Shown here: piece by piece, positions 53,669 to 64,000 of the stretch | How the letters are laid out: every line of letters begins with the position of its first letter | How positions within the stretch are numbered: position 1 is the first letter of the stretch | From: Rubrivivax sp. | Lineage (GTDB): Bacteria > Pseudomonadota > Gammaproteobacteria > Burkholderiales > Burkholderiaceae_C | Reading direction: 5' to 3' | DNA: 64,000 nt | NCBI GenBank assembly: GCA_004210455.1 | Contig: SEFA01000018.1 | Coordinates: forward strand, 31,802-95,801 | The notes under the pieces: generated by a model | The model's input: only the letters and a program-made list of their open reading frames with translations | Database searches by the model: none | What the model was told of the DNA's origin: nothing | Translations under genes and position numbers: made by a program

Positions 53669-53755
53669 GCGGGGTCCCACGCCCCTGTGCAAGCTTGTCC
53701 GCGGCGCGCGGACGGCCCGCCGCCGCACGATGGAGGTTTGCCACAGGAGGCCTCC

Positions 53756-54763
53756 ATGGACGACAACAAGCCCAAAGCGAAGGGCACCGCCCGCAACGCC
53801 GCCAACGAGGCGGCGGCCGAGAAGCAGCGTGACATCCAGCGCGAGCAGGACCGCAAGGAGCCGGCCGAAGGCTCGGGCGGCGAGAAGAAGGGCGGCGTGC
53901 AGACCAACGGCCGCAACTATCCCGACGAGGTGCCCGCACAGCACCTGGAAAAGCCCGGGCTGGAAGCCGAGATGCAGCTCAAGCCGCAGTTCGCCGCGCC
54001 GGAGTACCGCGGCAGCGGCAAGCTCAAGGGCATGGTCGCCCTCATCACGGGCGGCGATTCCGGCATCGGCCGCGCCGTCGCGGTGCTGTATGCGCGCGAA
54101 GGCGCCGACGTGGCCATCGTGTACCTGTCTTCGCACGAGGACGCGGAAGAGACCAAGCGCTGCGTGGAGCAGGAGGGCCGGCGCTGCCTGCTGATCGCCG
54201 GCGACGTGAAGGATGCGAAGTTCTGCAAGGAAGCCGTGGAGAAGACCGTGGCCGAATTCGACGGCCTGGACATCCTGGTGAACAACGCCGCTTTCCAGGA
54301 GCATGCGCACTCGCTGGAGGACATCACCGACGAGCGCCTGCGCGAGACCTTCGAGACCAACATCTTCGGCTACTTCTACATGGCGCGCGCCGCGCTGCCG
54401 CACCTGAAGAAGGGCTCCAGCATCATCAACACCGGCTCGGTGGTGGCCCTCAAGGGCAGCGCCCAGCTGCTGGACTACTCGGCCACCAAGGGGGCCATCC
54501 ACGCCTTCACCATGTCGCTGGCCTCCAGCGTGCTGGAAAAGGGCATCCGCGTGAACGCGATCGCGCCGGGGCCCGTGTGGACGCCGCTGAACCCGGCGGA
54601 CCGCAGCTCCGAGGAGATCGTGGAGTTCGGCAAGCAGACCGACTTCAAGCGCCCGGCGCAGCCGGAGGAACTGTCGCCGGCGTACGTGTTCCTGGCGTCG
54701 CCGGTGTGTTCGAGCTACATCACGGGGATCGTGCTGCCGGTGACGGGGTCGGTGGGGAGCTGA
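53756..54763 (+). CDS. SDR oxidoreductase with charged N-terminal extension (YghA/YhdF-like)
   Basis: The 335-residue protein starts with about 75 residues that are rich in Lys, Glu, Gln and Ala and probably disordered, followed by KPGLEAEMQLKPQF and an SDR domain with TGGDSGIGRAVA (cofactor), NNAA, and Ser-Tyr-Lys in TGSVVALKGSAQLLDYSATK. The MKP-type extension and DYSATKGAIHAFT motif match the group of glucose-1-dehydrogenase-like general stress SDRs. CAGGAGG precedes the ATG at 53756. Substrate unknown. Confidence 0.9.
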   Translation: MDDNKPKAKGTARNAANEAAAEKQRDIQREQDRKEPAEGSGGEKKGGVQTNGRNYPDEVPAQHLEKPGLEAEMQLKPQFAAPEYRGSGKLKGMVALITGGDSGIGRAVAVLYAREGADVAIVYLSSHEDAEETKRCVEQEGRRCLLIAGDVKDAKFCKEAVEKTVAEFDGLDILVNNAAFQEHAHSLEDITDERLRETFETNIFGYFYMARAALPHLKKGSSIINTGSVVALKGSAQLLDYSATKGAIHAFTMSLASSVLEKGIRVNAIAPGPVWTPLNPADRSSEEIVEFGKQTDFKRPAQPEELSPAYVFLASPVCSSYITGIVLPVTGSVGS

Positions 54764-54769
54764 GAATTC

Positions 54770-54873
54770 CGTCGTCCCCGCGGAGGCGGGGACCCAGGGC
54801 GTCCGGGCCGGGTGGCCTGCGGCCGCCAGGGTTTTCAACGCCCTGGGTTCCCGCCTGCGCGGGAATGACGAAA
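54770..54873. repeat. Palindromic repeat, family B, before the dsbA-like gene
   Basis: CCGTCGTCCCCGCGGAGGCGGGGACCCAGGGCG pairs imperfectly with ACGCCCTGGGTTCCCGCCTGCGCGGGAATGACG around a 38-base centre. It fills the gap between the SDR and the DsbA-family gene and ends just before the latter's start. Confidence 0.82.
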
Positions 54874-54881
54874 ATCCTCCC

Positions 54882-55541
54882 ATGCCCAAGACCCTCCACA
54901 TCGACTTCGTCTCCGACGTCGCGTGCCCCTGGTGCGCCGTCGGCCTGGCCTCGCTGGAACGCGCGCTCGAGAAGCTGCAGGGGGACGTCGCCGTCGACGT
55001 CGCCTTCCAGCCCTTCGAGCTCAATCCGCAGATGGGGCCCGAAGGCCAGGACGTCACCGAGCACCTGACGCAGAAGTACGGATCCACGCCGGAGCAGCAG
55101 GCGCAGGCGCGCGCGGGCATCGCGCAGCGCGGCGCCGACGTGGGCTTCACCTTCCGCAAGGAAGGCCGCGGGCGGGTGTGGAACACGTTCGACGCGCACC
55201 GCCTGCTGATGTGGGCCGGCGAGCAGGGCCCGCAGCAGCAGCGCGACCTGAAGATGGCGCTGCTCCAGGCCTATCACGGCGAAGGCCGCAGTCCGGCCGA
55301 TGCCGCCGTGCTGGCCGATGTCGCCGCATCCGTGGGGCTGGACCGCGCCGCCGCGGAAGAGGTCTTGCGCAGCGGCCGCTATGCGGACGAAGTGCGCGAA
55401 CGCGAACGGCAGTTCCAGCAACTGGGCATCCATGCCGTGCCCTCGGTGATCGTGAACGACCGCCACTTGATCCAGGGCGGCCAGCCGCCGGAAGTGTTCG
55501 AGCAGGCCTTGCGGCAGATCGCCGAAGCTGCCGAGGACTAA
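54882..55541 (+). CDS. DsbA family oxidoreductase (FrnE-like)
   Basis: A 219-residue cytoplasmic thioredoxin-fold protein: IDFVSDVACPWCAVGLASLERAL with active-site C15-x2-C18, FQPFELNPQMGPEGQDV and the C-terminal GIHAVPSVIVNDRHLIQGGQPPEVFEQAL with the cis-Pro. This is the FrnE/2-hydroxychromene-isomerase-like subgroup, linked to oxidative-stress disulfide chemistry. There is no signal peptide. It converges with the receiver-domain gene, and the two stop codons overlap by 3 bases. Confidence 0.92.
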   Translation: MPKTLHIDFVSDVACPWCAVGLASLERALEKLQGDVAVDVAFQPFELNPQMGPEGQDVTEHLTQKYGSTPEQQAQARAGIAQRGADVGFTFRKEGRGRVWNTFDAHRLLMWAGEQGPQQQRDLKMALLQAYHGEGRSPADAAVLADVAASVGLDRAAAEEVLRSGRYADEVRERERQFQQLGIHAVPSVIVNDRHLIQGGQPPEVFEQALRQIAEAAED

Positions 55542-55930
55542 TGCCCGCCCGCAGCCCGCGCCAGCTTCACGCAGTAATCCAGCATCGCCTCGGTCTCCAT
55601 CGCCTTGTCGAAGACGCCGTCGGCGCCCATCTCCTCGCAATGGCGGCGTACCTGCGGATTGGTGGTGCCGGAGAGCACCACCATCTTGCGGGTGACCGGC
55701 CGGTCGCGCAGCGCCTGCAGCACGCCGAAGCCGCTGCCGCCGCCCGGCTCCAGCACCAGGTCGACGATGGCGATGTCCCAGTGGTTCGCGGGGTTGCGCA
55801 GCCACGCGGTGGCCGACTTCTCGTCGGCAGCCCACCCGGCCGGTGCTATGCCGCCCAGTTCGGCGAGCGCCTCCAGCAGGCTGTCGCGCACGGGCGGCTG
55901 GTCTTCGACGATGAACGCCTTGAGCGGCAA
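55538..55930 (-). CDS. Stand-alone response-regulator receiver domain
   Basis: A 130-residue single receiver domain, with D10 in IVEDQ, phospho-acceptor D57 in IVDLVL, the VLSGTTN switch segment and K110 in GVFDKAM, and no output domain. The start is taken as TTG 55930, preceded by AGGGAG at good spacing and starting directly at the first beta strand. An ATG at 55978 would add 16 Arg-rich residues. No kinase is adjacent. Neighbours are two Hsp20 genes (same strand, upstream) and the FrnE-like gene. Confidence 0.8.
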   Translation of the reverse strand: MPLKAFIVEDQPPVRDSLLEALAELGGIAPAGWAADEKSATAWLRNPANHWDIAIVDLVLEPGGGSGFGVLQALRDRPVTRKMVVLSGTTNPQVRRHCEEMGADGVFDKAMETEAMLDYCVKLARAAGGH

Positions 55931-56031
55931 ATGGTCTCCCTTGCGCGCGCCGCGCACCCGGCGCGGCGGTCGATCCATTCTGCACCCAAGACGCCGCGCC
56001 GGGTACGCGGCAGGGGCCCGGGTGTTGCGCG

Positions 56032-56424
56032 TCAGCCGCCCTGCACCGTGATGCGCCGGGGCTTGGCTTCTTCGGCCTTGGGGATGGTCAGGCGCAGCAC
56101 GCCGTTGCGCAGCTGCGCCTCGATGCGCCCCGCGTCGAGCTCGCGGCTCAAGGTGAATTGCCGGCGGTAGGTGGGGCACTGCGCCTCCCCGTGCACCAGC
56201 TGCATGTTCTCCGGGCCGGCGGTGCTCGCCGTGGCTTCCAGCACCAGGCTGTCGCCATCGACGCGCACCTGCAGCTGCTCGCGCGCCACGCCGGGCAGGT
56301 CGGCCAGCAGGGTGATCGCCTGTTCGTTCTCGAAGACGTCCACCGGCGGCACCACGTAGGGCGCCGGCTCCATCGTCGCCGCCTGGCGATTGGCGGAAGA
56401 AGAGGTCTGGACAGCGTTGTTCAT
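56032..56424 (-). CDS. Hsp20 small heat-shock protein
   Basis: A 130-residue alpha-crystallin domain protein: an N-terminal arm of about 30 residues, the core from PPVDVFENEQAITLLADLPGVAREQLQVRVDGDSLVLEA to YRRQFTLSRELDAGRIEAQLRNGVLRLTIPKAEE, and a short C-terminal tail (RRITVQGG). It prevents aggregation of denatured proteins without ATP. It is second in a tandem pair, 11 bases after the other Hsp20 gene, and the two are 30-40% alike by eye, so this is probably an old duplication rather than a recent copy. Confidence 0.93.
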   Translation of the reverse strand: MNNAVQTSSSANRQAATMEPAPYVVPPVDVFENEQAITLLADLPGVAREQLQVRVDGDSLVLEATASTAGPENMQLVHGEAQCPTYRRQFTLSRELDAGRIEAQLRNGVLRLTIPKAEEAKPRRITVQGG

Positions 56425-56435
56425 GGCGTTCTCCT

Positions 56436-56879
56436 TCAGTTCACTTCGATGCGGCGGGGCAGCGAGGACTCGCGCTTGGCCACGCTGATGCGCAGCACGC
56501 CGTCGCGGCAGCTCGCCTCCACCCGCGCGGGGTCGGCATCTTCGGGCAGGCTCACGACGCGGCGGAACTTGCCGGCGAAGCGCTCGTTCGCATAGACGTT
56601 GCTGCGCTCCCCGGCGGGCGGCAGCTCGCTCTGGCGCTCGCCGGCGATGACCAGCAGGCCGCGGTCGAGGGTGAGCTCCAGCTGGCCGGCGTCCACGCCG
56701 GGCACCAGCGCCTGCACCTCGACCGAGGTGGGCGTGGTGCCGACGTTCAGCACCGGGAAGCCGGCGCCGGCCTGCGAGCGGATGCTGCTGCCCGGCGTGG
56801 GGAACACCTGGTCGAGCAGCGACTGCATACGGTTGAGTTCCGCGAAGAGGTCCGCGGAAGATCGGAACATGGGACTCAT
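56436..56879 (-). CDS. Hsp20 small heat-shock protein
   Basis: A 147-residue small heat-shock protein with an N-terminal region (FRSSADLFAELNRMQSLLDQVF) and an alpha-crystallin core ending in VEASCRDGVLRISVAKRE. ATG 56879 is chosen because AGGAGAG lies just upstream, while an ATG at 56900 does not have it. First gene of the Hsp20 pair. Heat control by sigma-32 or a similar factor is likely for such genes, but no promoter was recognised. Confidence 0.93.
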   Translation of the reverse strand: MSPMFRSSADLFAELNRMQSLLDQVFPTPGSSIRSQAGAGFPVLNVGTTPTSVEVQALVPGVDAGQLELTLDRGLLVIAGERQSELPPAGERSNVYANERFAGKFRRVVSLPEDADPARVEASCRDGVLRISVAKRESSLPRRIEVN

Positions 56880-56988
56880 GGCTTCTCTCCTTTCCTGCAT
56901 TCGGGCGATCCGGAATTAGGGATCGGCTGCCGGGCTTTCAAGAGGCCGCTGCGGCCGTAGCGCTGGGGTCGCCTCCGGCGAACCCAGC

Positions 56989-57741
56989 CTACACAAGCCG
57001 CGTGGCGAGCACCGGGACCGAAGAGACCAGCAGGGCGATGCCGCTGGCGAACAGCAGGCCGAGCACGATCTTGCGGAAGGCGGTTTCGCTGATCCCCACG
57101 TAGAGGCGGGCGCCGAGCAGCACCGGCACCAGCACCGCCGGCGGCACGATCGCCAGCAGCGGAAGCATGGCGGCGTCCACGATGCCCGTGGCGACGTAGC
57201 TCGCGAAGGTGACGACCTGCATCGCCAGGTTGAAGTTCTGGATGATGGCGCGCTGCCTGTCCTTGTCGAAGCCGCGCACGGTGCACCACAGCGTGGGCGC
57301 GACGCCGGTGAATCCGCCCAGGCCGCCCATCACGCCCCCCGCCGCGCCGGACAGGACGTCGCCGATGCGCGCGCCGCGCTGCACGCGCGGCAGGCGCGCG
57401 GCGAAGAACATCAGCGGGCACACGATGACCAGCATCGCGCCCAGCGTGGCTTTGAACAGCGGCACGTCGAGGCGGGGCAGCAGCCACAGTCCCAGGGGTA
57501 GGCCGGCCAGGCCACCCGCGATGAAGGGCAGCAGGGCGCGCAGGTCCCAGCCGCGGCGCACGGTGAGGGCGGCGAGCACCTGCCCGGTGAGCGAGCCCGT
57601 CACGGCGAGCGCCGCGGCCAGGCGCGGCTCCAGCGTCCACGCCCACAGCGCCATGGCGGTGAGGCCGAAGCCGAAGCCCGAGAGGCCCTGGACGAAACCG
57701 GCGAGGGCGGCGCCGAGGGCGATGGTGAGGATCAGGTCCAA
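56989..57741 (-). CDS. TauE/SafE family permease
   Basis: A 250-residue membrane protein with eight or so hydrophobic helices. The family's duplicated motif is visible as GFVQGLSGFGFGLTAMALWAW near the start and GGVMGGLGGFTGVAPTLWCTVRGFDKDRQRAIIQNFNL in the middle. Members export sulfite, sulfoacetate or other organosulfonates. A TTG start at 57741 is proposed because the frame upstream is inside a palindromic repeat that abuts the gene. Substrate unknown. Confidence 0.83.
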   Translation of the reverse strand: MDLILTIALGAALAGFVQGLSGFGFGLTAMALWAWTLEPRLAAALAVTGSLTGQVLAALTVRRGWDLRALLPFIAGGLAGLPLGLWLLPRLDVPLFKATLGAMLVIVCPLMFFAARLPRVQRGARIGDVLSGAAGGVMGGLGGFTGVAPTLWCTVRGFDKDRQRAIIQNFNLAMQVVTFASYVATGIVDAAMLPLLAIVPPAVLVPVLLGARLYVGISETAFRKIVLGLLFASGIALLVSSVPVLATRLV

Positions 57742-57745
57742 GGAC

Positions 57746-57879
57746 CGTCGTCCCCGCGGAGGCGGGGACCCAGGGCGCCGGCGTCCAGCGAGGGCGAAGG
57801 GGCTGTCATCCCGGGCTCGACCCGGGATCCATGCGGCGCCTGATCGAGCGCCGTGTGGATTGCGGGTCAAGCCCGCAAT
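57746..57879. repeat. Palindromic repeats, families B and A, downstream of gcvP
   Basis: A family-B half-element (CGTCGTCCCCGCGGAGGCGG and CCAGGG, 57746-57774) is followed by two family-A palindromes: ATCCCGGG-CTCGA-CCCGGGAT (57807-57827) and ATTGCGGG-TCAAG-CCCGCAAT (57859-57879). The first A element is the same unit as the core of the 55-bp array at 33.4 kb. The gap lies between the permease and gcvP, both leftward. Confidence 0.83.
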
Positions 57880-57921
57880 GACAAGCGCAGGGGGCCAGCC
57901 CGCAAGGACGAACCGCCAGCT

Positions 57922-60813
<2,892 letters not shown>

Positions 60814-60833
60814 GGGGGCTCTGCTTCCTTGTC

Positions 60834-60881
60834 ATTGCGGGCTTGACCCGCAATCCATGGATCCCGGGTCAAGCCCGGGAT
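60834..60881. repeat. Family A palindromes between gcvH and gcvP
   Basis: ATTGCGGG-CTTGA-CCCGCAAT (60834-60854) and ATCCCGGG-TCAAG-CCCGGGAT (60861-60881) are two adjacent family-A palindromes inside the gcv operon. They may lower gcvP expression relative to gcvT and gcvH or stabilise the upstream mRNA. Confidence 0.85.
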
Positions 60882-60895
60882 GACAACCAGGGGAC

Positions 60896-61273
60896 TCAGG
60901 TCGTTTCCTTCACGAACTTCTGGTAAGCGGGTTCGTCCATCAGTTCGTCGAACTGGCTCATGTCCTTGATGAGCATCTTGAAGAACCAACCCGCGCCGAT
61001 CGGGTCCTTGTTGGCGATCGACGGGTCGTTGCGCAGGTCCTCGTTGACTTCGGTGACCTCGCCGTCCAGCGGCATGAACACGTCCGCGGCCGCCTTGACC
61101 GACTCGACCACGCCGGCCACCTCGCCCTTGGCGTAGGTGCGGCCGACTTCCGGCAGGTCCACGAACACCACGTCGCCCAGGGCGTCCTGCGCGTGCACGG
61201 TGATGCCGACGACGGCGGCTTCGTGGTCCTCGAGCTGGATCCACTCGTGGTCGGAGGTGTACTTGACGGTCAT
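60896..61273 (-). CDS. gcvH: Glycine cleavage system H protein
   Basis: The 125-residue lipoyl carrier shuttles the methylamine from P to T protein. The lipoyl site is K60 in VAGVVESVKAAADVF, preceded by DALGDVVFVDLPEVG; the C-terminal GWFFKMLIKD is typical. It starts 11 bases after the gcvT stop. Confidence 0.97.
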   Translation of the reverse strand: MTVKYTSDHEWIQLEDHEAAVVGITVHAQDALGDVVFVDLPEVGRTYAKGEVAGVVESVKAAADVFMPLDGEVTEVNEDLRNDPSIANKDPIGAGWFFKMLIKDMSQFDELMDEPAYQKFVKETT

Positions 61274-61284
61274 GGTTCTTCTCC

Positions 61285-62451
61285 TCAGGCGGCGGGGCCG
61301 CGGTAATAACGATTCGGGACGAAGGGCAGGGCGGCCACTTCCATGGGGACCGGCTTGCCGCGCACGATGGCGTTCAGGCGGGTGCCCGGCGCGGCCAGCG
61401 CCGGAGGCACGTAGCCCATCGCGACCGGCTTGTCGGCCGTCGGCCCGAGCAGGCCGCTGGTGACCTCGCCGATGCGCTCTCCCTGCAGGTCCTGCAGTTC
61501 GGTGTGTTCGCGCACGGGCACGCGCTCCAGCGCGACGAGGCCCACGCGCTTGCGCTGCAGCGGCTCGGCCCCATCGAGTTGCGCCAGCACGCGTTGCGCG
61601 CCGGGGAAGCCGCCGGCGCGCTCGCCGCCGGTGCGGCGCACCTTCTGGATCGCCCAGTTCAGCGCGGCTTCGACCGGCGTGGTCGTCGTGTCGATGTCGT
61701 TGCCGTACAGGCACAGGCCCGCTTCCAGGCGCAGCGAATTGCGCGCGCCCAGGCCGATCGGCTTCACGTCGGGTTGCGCGAGCAGGGCGCGGGCGAAGGC
61801 ATCGGCCTGCGCGCCCGGCACGGAGATCTCGAAGCCGTCCTCGCCGGTGTAGCCGCTGCGCGTGACGAACAGGTCGGCCTCCTTCCAGCGAAAGGCGGCG
61901 CCGGTCATGAACACCAGCTTCTCCACGCCGGGCACCAGCGCCTTCAGGGCGGCGACGGCTTTCGGGCCCTGCAGCGCGAGCAGCGCCCGCTCCGGCATCG
62001 GGACGACCTCGCAGCGCCCGCCTATGCGTTCCTGCATGTGCGCGATGTCGCCCGCCTTGCAGGCGCCGTTGACGATCACGAACAGGTCTTCGCCGCGGTT
62101 GACGAACATGAGGTCGTCGATGATCGTGCCTTCCTCGGTGAGCAGCAGGCCGTAGCGCTGCTTGCCGGGAGCCAGGCCGATCACGTCGACGGGCATCAGC
62201 GTTTCGAAGGCGGCTGCGGCGTCAGGGCCCACCAGGCGCAGCTGGCCCATGTGCGAAACGTCGAACAGGCCGGCAGCGGCGCGCGTGTGGTGGTGCTCGG
62301 CCATCAATCCCGCGGGGTACTGCACCGGCATCGCGTAACCGGCGAAGGGGACCATGCGCGCACCGAGCTCGAGGTGCAGCGCGTGCAGCGGGGTTTTCTG
62401 AAGTTCTTCTCGAGGGGCGGACAACGCGGACTCCAACAGGCTGGGGGCCAT
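61285..62451 (-). CDS. gcvT: Glycine cleavage system T protein (aminomethyltransferase)
   Basis: A 388-residue tetrahydrofolate-dependent enzyme releasing ammonia and making methylenetetrahydrofolate. Signatures: PFAGYAMPVQYPAGLMAEH, FDVSHMGQ, TRSGYTGEDGFEI, GLGARNSLRLEAGLCLYGND and VTSGLLGPTADKPVAMGYV. ATG 62451 is preferred over an in-frame start in the riboswitch leader. The product links to folate, as does thyA/folA elsewhere in the window. First gene of the operon. Confidence 0.95.
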   Translation of the reverse strand: MAPSLLESALSAPREELQKTPLHALHLELGARMVPFAGYAMPVQYPAGLMAEHHHTRAAAGLFDVSHMGQLRLVGPDAAAAFETLMPVDVIGLAPGKQRYGLLLTEEGTIIDDLMFVNRGEDLFVIVNGACKAGDIAHMQERIGGRCEVVPMPERALLALQGPKAVAALKALVPGVEKLVFMTGAAFRWKEADLFVTRSGYTGEDGFEISVPGAQADAFARALLAQPDVKPIGLGARNSLRLEAGLCLYGNDIDTTTTPVEAALNWAIQKVRRTGGERAGGFPGAQRVLAQLDGAEPLQRKRVGLVALERVPVREHTELQDLQGERIGEVTSGLLGPTADKPVAMGYVPPALAAPGTRLNAIVRGKPVPMEVAALPFVPNRYYRGPAA

Positions 62452-62475
62452 CGTACAGACGATGGATGGGCCCGT

Positions 62476-62656
62476 GCTGTCCGCTTTACCTGAGAGATTC
62501 ACACCCCTTGCGGGGGCTTGCTCCTTCGGTGGGCCGCAGCTCTGCGGTGCGGCCTCTCTCCAGCATGGAGGCGCCCCGGGAAGGGGCGCTTGCCAGTCCT
62601 TTTGCCTGAGCGTTATTCGCCTTCGGCGGCTTCCGCGGGGGAAGCTCTCTCCTGAC
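62476..62656 (-). ncRNA. Tandem glycine riboswitch upstream of gcvT
   Basis: On the minus strand two aptamers follow one another. The first has GGAGAGAGC near 62653 and closes with the GGCGAATAACGCTCAGGCAA and AAGGACTGGC segments. The second has GGAGAGAGGCC, then CCACCGAAGGAGCAAGCC and GTGTGAATCTCTCAGGTAAA, ending near GCGGACAG. This is the cooperative two-aptamer form that controls gcv operons; it would sense glycine and raise expression of gcvT-gcvH-gcvP. The 3-prime end lies about 25 bases before the gcvT ATG. Confidence 0.95.
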
Positions 62657-62691
62657 GCGGCGGATTGTAGCTGGTGGCCGGGCGGGCGATG

Positions 62692-62788
62692 TCGGGGTTC
62701 GGCTGCGCTCTCACCGCCGACCTACGACGCGCGATGCCGGGGTTCGGCGCAGGTAGGTCGGGGTGAGCGCGAAGCCGAACCCCGACGT
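62692..62788. repeat. Palindromic repeat, family D, copy 2
   Basis: GTCGGGGTTCGGCTGCGC...GCCGACCTAC, a partial second half, and GTAGGTCGGGGTGAGCGCG...GCCGAACCCCGAC form the same imperfect hairpin arrangement as at 45535-45617, here with an extra GCCGGGGTTCGGCGC segment in the middle. It lies between the TRAP permease stop and the glycine riboswitch. Confidence 0.82.
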
Positions 62789-62800
62789 CCGCGCATCCAC

Positions 62801-64000
62801 CTACTTTGCGTACACCAGGTCGCGCAGGAACAGCGACAGCGACGGCACGTACGTGACCACCATCAGGCAAGCGATGATCACCAGGACGAACGGGATGAGC
62901 TGCGTGACGATGCGGTCCAGCGAAATCCGCGCCACCGTGCAGGCCGCGAACAAGTTCACGCCGAAGGGCGGGGTGATCATGCCCAGCGCGAGGTTCACCA
63001 CCATCACCATGCCGAAGTGCACCGGGTCGACGCCGAAGTGCATCGCCACCGGCGCGAGGATGGGCGCCAGCACGATGATGGCCGCGCTCGTCTCGATGAA
63101 CATGCCGATGATGAACAGCGCGGCGTTCACCCCCAGCAGGAACATGGCCGGGCTCTGCAGCACCGCCTCGAGCCAGCGGCCTATGGCCTCCGGCACGCCG
63201 GCGCGGGTGATGAGGAAGGCGAACAGGCCGGCGTTGGCGATGATGAACATGATCACCGCCGAGGAGATCACCGACTTGCGCAGGATGGCGTAAAGGTCCT
63301 TCACGCCGATCTCGCGGTACACGAGCATCCCGACGACCAGTGCATAGAACACCGCCACGGCCGAGGCCTCCGTCGGCGTGAAGATGCCGCCGTAGATGCC
63401 GCCCAGGATGATCACCGGCATCAGCAGCGCCCAGCCGGCCTGCAGCAACGCGCGGCCGAAGGGCAGGCGGCCGTCGCCGTCGTTCTTGCCCCAGCCCTTC
63501 CACTTGCACCAGAGCCACACGAACAGCATCAGCGCGCCGCCGATCAGGATGCCGGGGCCGATGCCGGCGATGAACAGCTCCCCGATCGACACTTCGGCGC
63601 TCACGCCGTACAGGATCATCGGGATGGAGGGGGGGATCACGACGCCCAGCTCCGCGCTGGTCGCCTGCAGCGCGGTCGCGTACGGCTTCGGGTAGCCGTG
63701 CTTGAGCAGCGCGGGGATCAGGATGGCGCCGATCGCGAAGGTGGTGGCCACCGAGGAGCCCGACACCGCCGCGAAGATCATGCAGGTGAGCACGCAGGTC
63801 ATGGGCAGCCCGCCCTGGACGCCGCCGACGATGCTCTTGGCGAATTCGACGAGGCGGCGCGAGATGCCGCCGGTTTCCATCAGGTTGCCCGCCAGGATGA
63901 AGAAGGGGATGGCCGCGAGCGGAAACTTGTTGATCGCGTTGAACATCTCCTTGACGGAGATGAGCATGTGCGCGTTGCTGGCCTGGATGCCCAGGACGGC
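62801..64000 (-). CDS. dctM: TRAP transporter large permease (DctM-type), N-terminus beyond window
   Basis: The frame is open from the window edge to the stop at 62801, giving about 399 visible residues. The full subunit is usually near 425, so only about 25-40 N-terminal residues are missing. Motifs include PFFILAGNLMETGGISRRLVEFA, AAVSGSSVATTFAIG, ATSAELGVVIPPSIPMILYG and FGVNLFAACTVARISLDRIV. It is the ion-coupled membrane subunit that imports C4-dicarboxylates or other organic acids delivered by a periplasmic receptor. The small DctQ subunit and receptor are presumably just outside the window. The substrate is not deducible. Confidence 0.94.
   Translation of the reverse strand, partial: AVLGIQASNAHMLISVKEMFNAINKFPLAAIPFFILAGNLMETGGISRRLVEFAKSIVGGVQGGLPMTCVLTCMIFAAVSGSSVATTFAIGAILIPALLKHGYPKPYATALQATSAELGVVIPPSIPMILYGVSAEVSIGELFIAGIGPGILIGGALMLFVWLWCKWKGWGKNDGDGRLPFGRALLQAGWALLMPVIILGGIYGGIFTPTEASAVAVFYALVVGMLVYREIGVKDLYAILRKSVISSAVIMFIIANAGLFAFLITRAGVPEAIGRWLEAVLQSPAMFLLGVNAALFIIGMFIETSAAIIVLAPILAPVAMHFGVDPVHFGMVMVVNLALGMITPPFGVNLFAACTVARISLDRIVTQLIPFVLVIIACLMVVTYVPSLSLFLRDLVYAK

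Noticed and set aside
62613..63518. A 301-codon minus-strand frame over the TRAP permease and riboswitch
   Set aside because: Overlaps the real permease in another frame and runs through the riboswitch and repeat; no domain.

Overview
This 64 kb window is high-GC, gene-dense bacterial DNA with the gene content of a Burkholderiales betaproteobacterium. The indicators are a homodimeric PDH operon whose E3 carries a lipoyl domain, a phaC-phaA-phaB polyhydroxybutyrate cluster, glnA with ntrB-ntrC, and a gcvT-gcvH-gcvP operon behind a tandem glycine riboswitch. No tRNA, rRNA, CRISPR array, prophage or insertion sequence was found. The identification rests on gene content and order, not on a database search.

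Layout. 0-10.5 kb: a FixJ-type response regulator and its PAS histidine kinase diverge from aceE-aceF-lpdA, followed by an ornithine cyclodeaminase-like reductase. 10.5-15 kb: an HDOD protein, a LapG/LapD-type periplasmic protease and degenerate c-di-GMP receptor pair, and a toxin-antitoxin pair. 15-22.3 kb: Nudix hydrolase, maiA, pgeF, then phaC-phaA-phaB and an IclR regulator. 22.3-28.2 kb: AIM24-like protein, beta-propeller protein, polysaccharide deacetylase-like protein, sterol-desaturase-like hydroxylase, EI24 membrane protein and a CinA-type domain protein. 28.2-33.3 kb: nitrogen control (glnA with NtrC and sigma-54 sites, ntrB, ntrC).

33.3-64 kb: a 55-bp tandem array and xth are followed by a tightly coupled five-gene operon (thermostable-hemolysin-like protein, AMP-forming ligase, haem-oxygenase-like diiron oxidase resembling UndA, SDR, secreted TPR protein). 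It is preceded by a PmrA-like box and is the most interesting unexplained system here. Next come thyA and folA with an acyltransferase and a GT61 glycosyltransferase spliced between them, a FAD oxidase, yihY, a hydrolase-P450 pair, metY, a CBS protein, aroC, an MFS transporter, a small HExxH membrane protein, an aldo/keto reductase lacking part of its barrel, an SDR, a FrnE-like DsbA protein, a stand-alone receiver, two Hsp20 chaperones, a TauE/SafE permease, gcvPHT and the C-terminal part of a TRAP permease.

The two halves differ sharply in intergenic character. From about 33.33 kb nearly every sizeable gap holds members of several short palindromic repeat families, and none of these families was seen in the first 33.3 kb. 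This may be a real genome feature, or it may be a join between two related genomes at the repeat array after ntrC. It should be settled before linkage across 33.3-33.6 kb is trusted.
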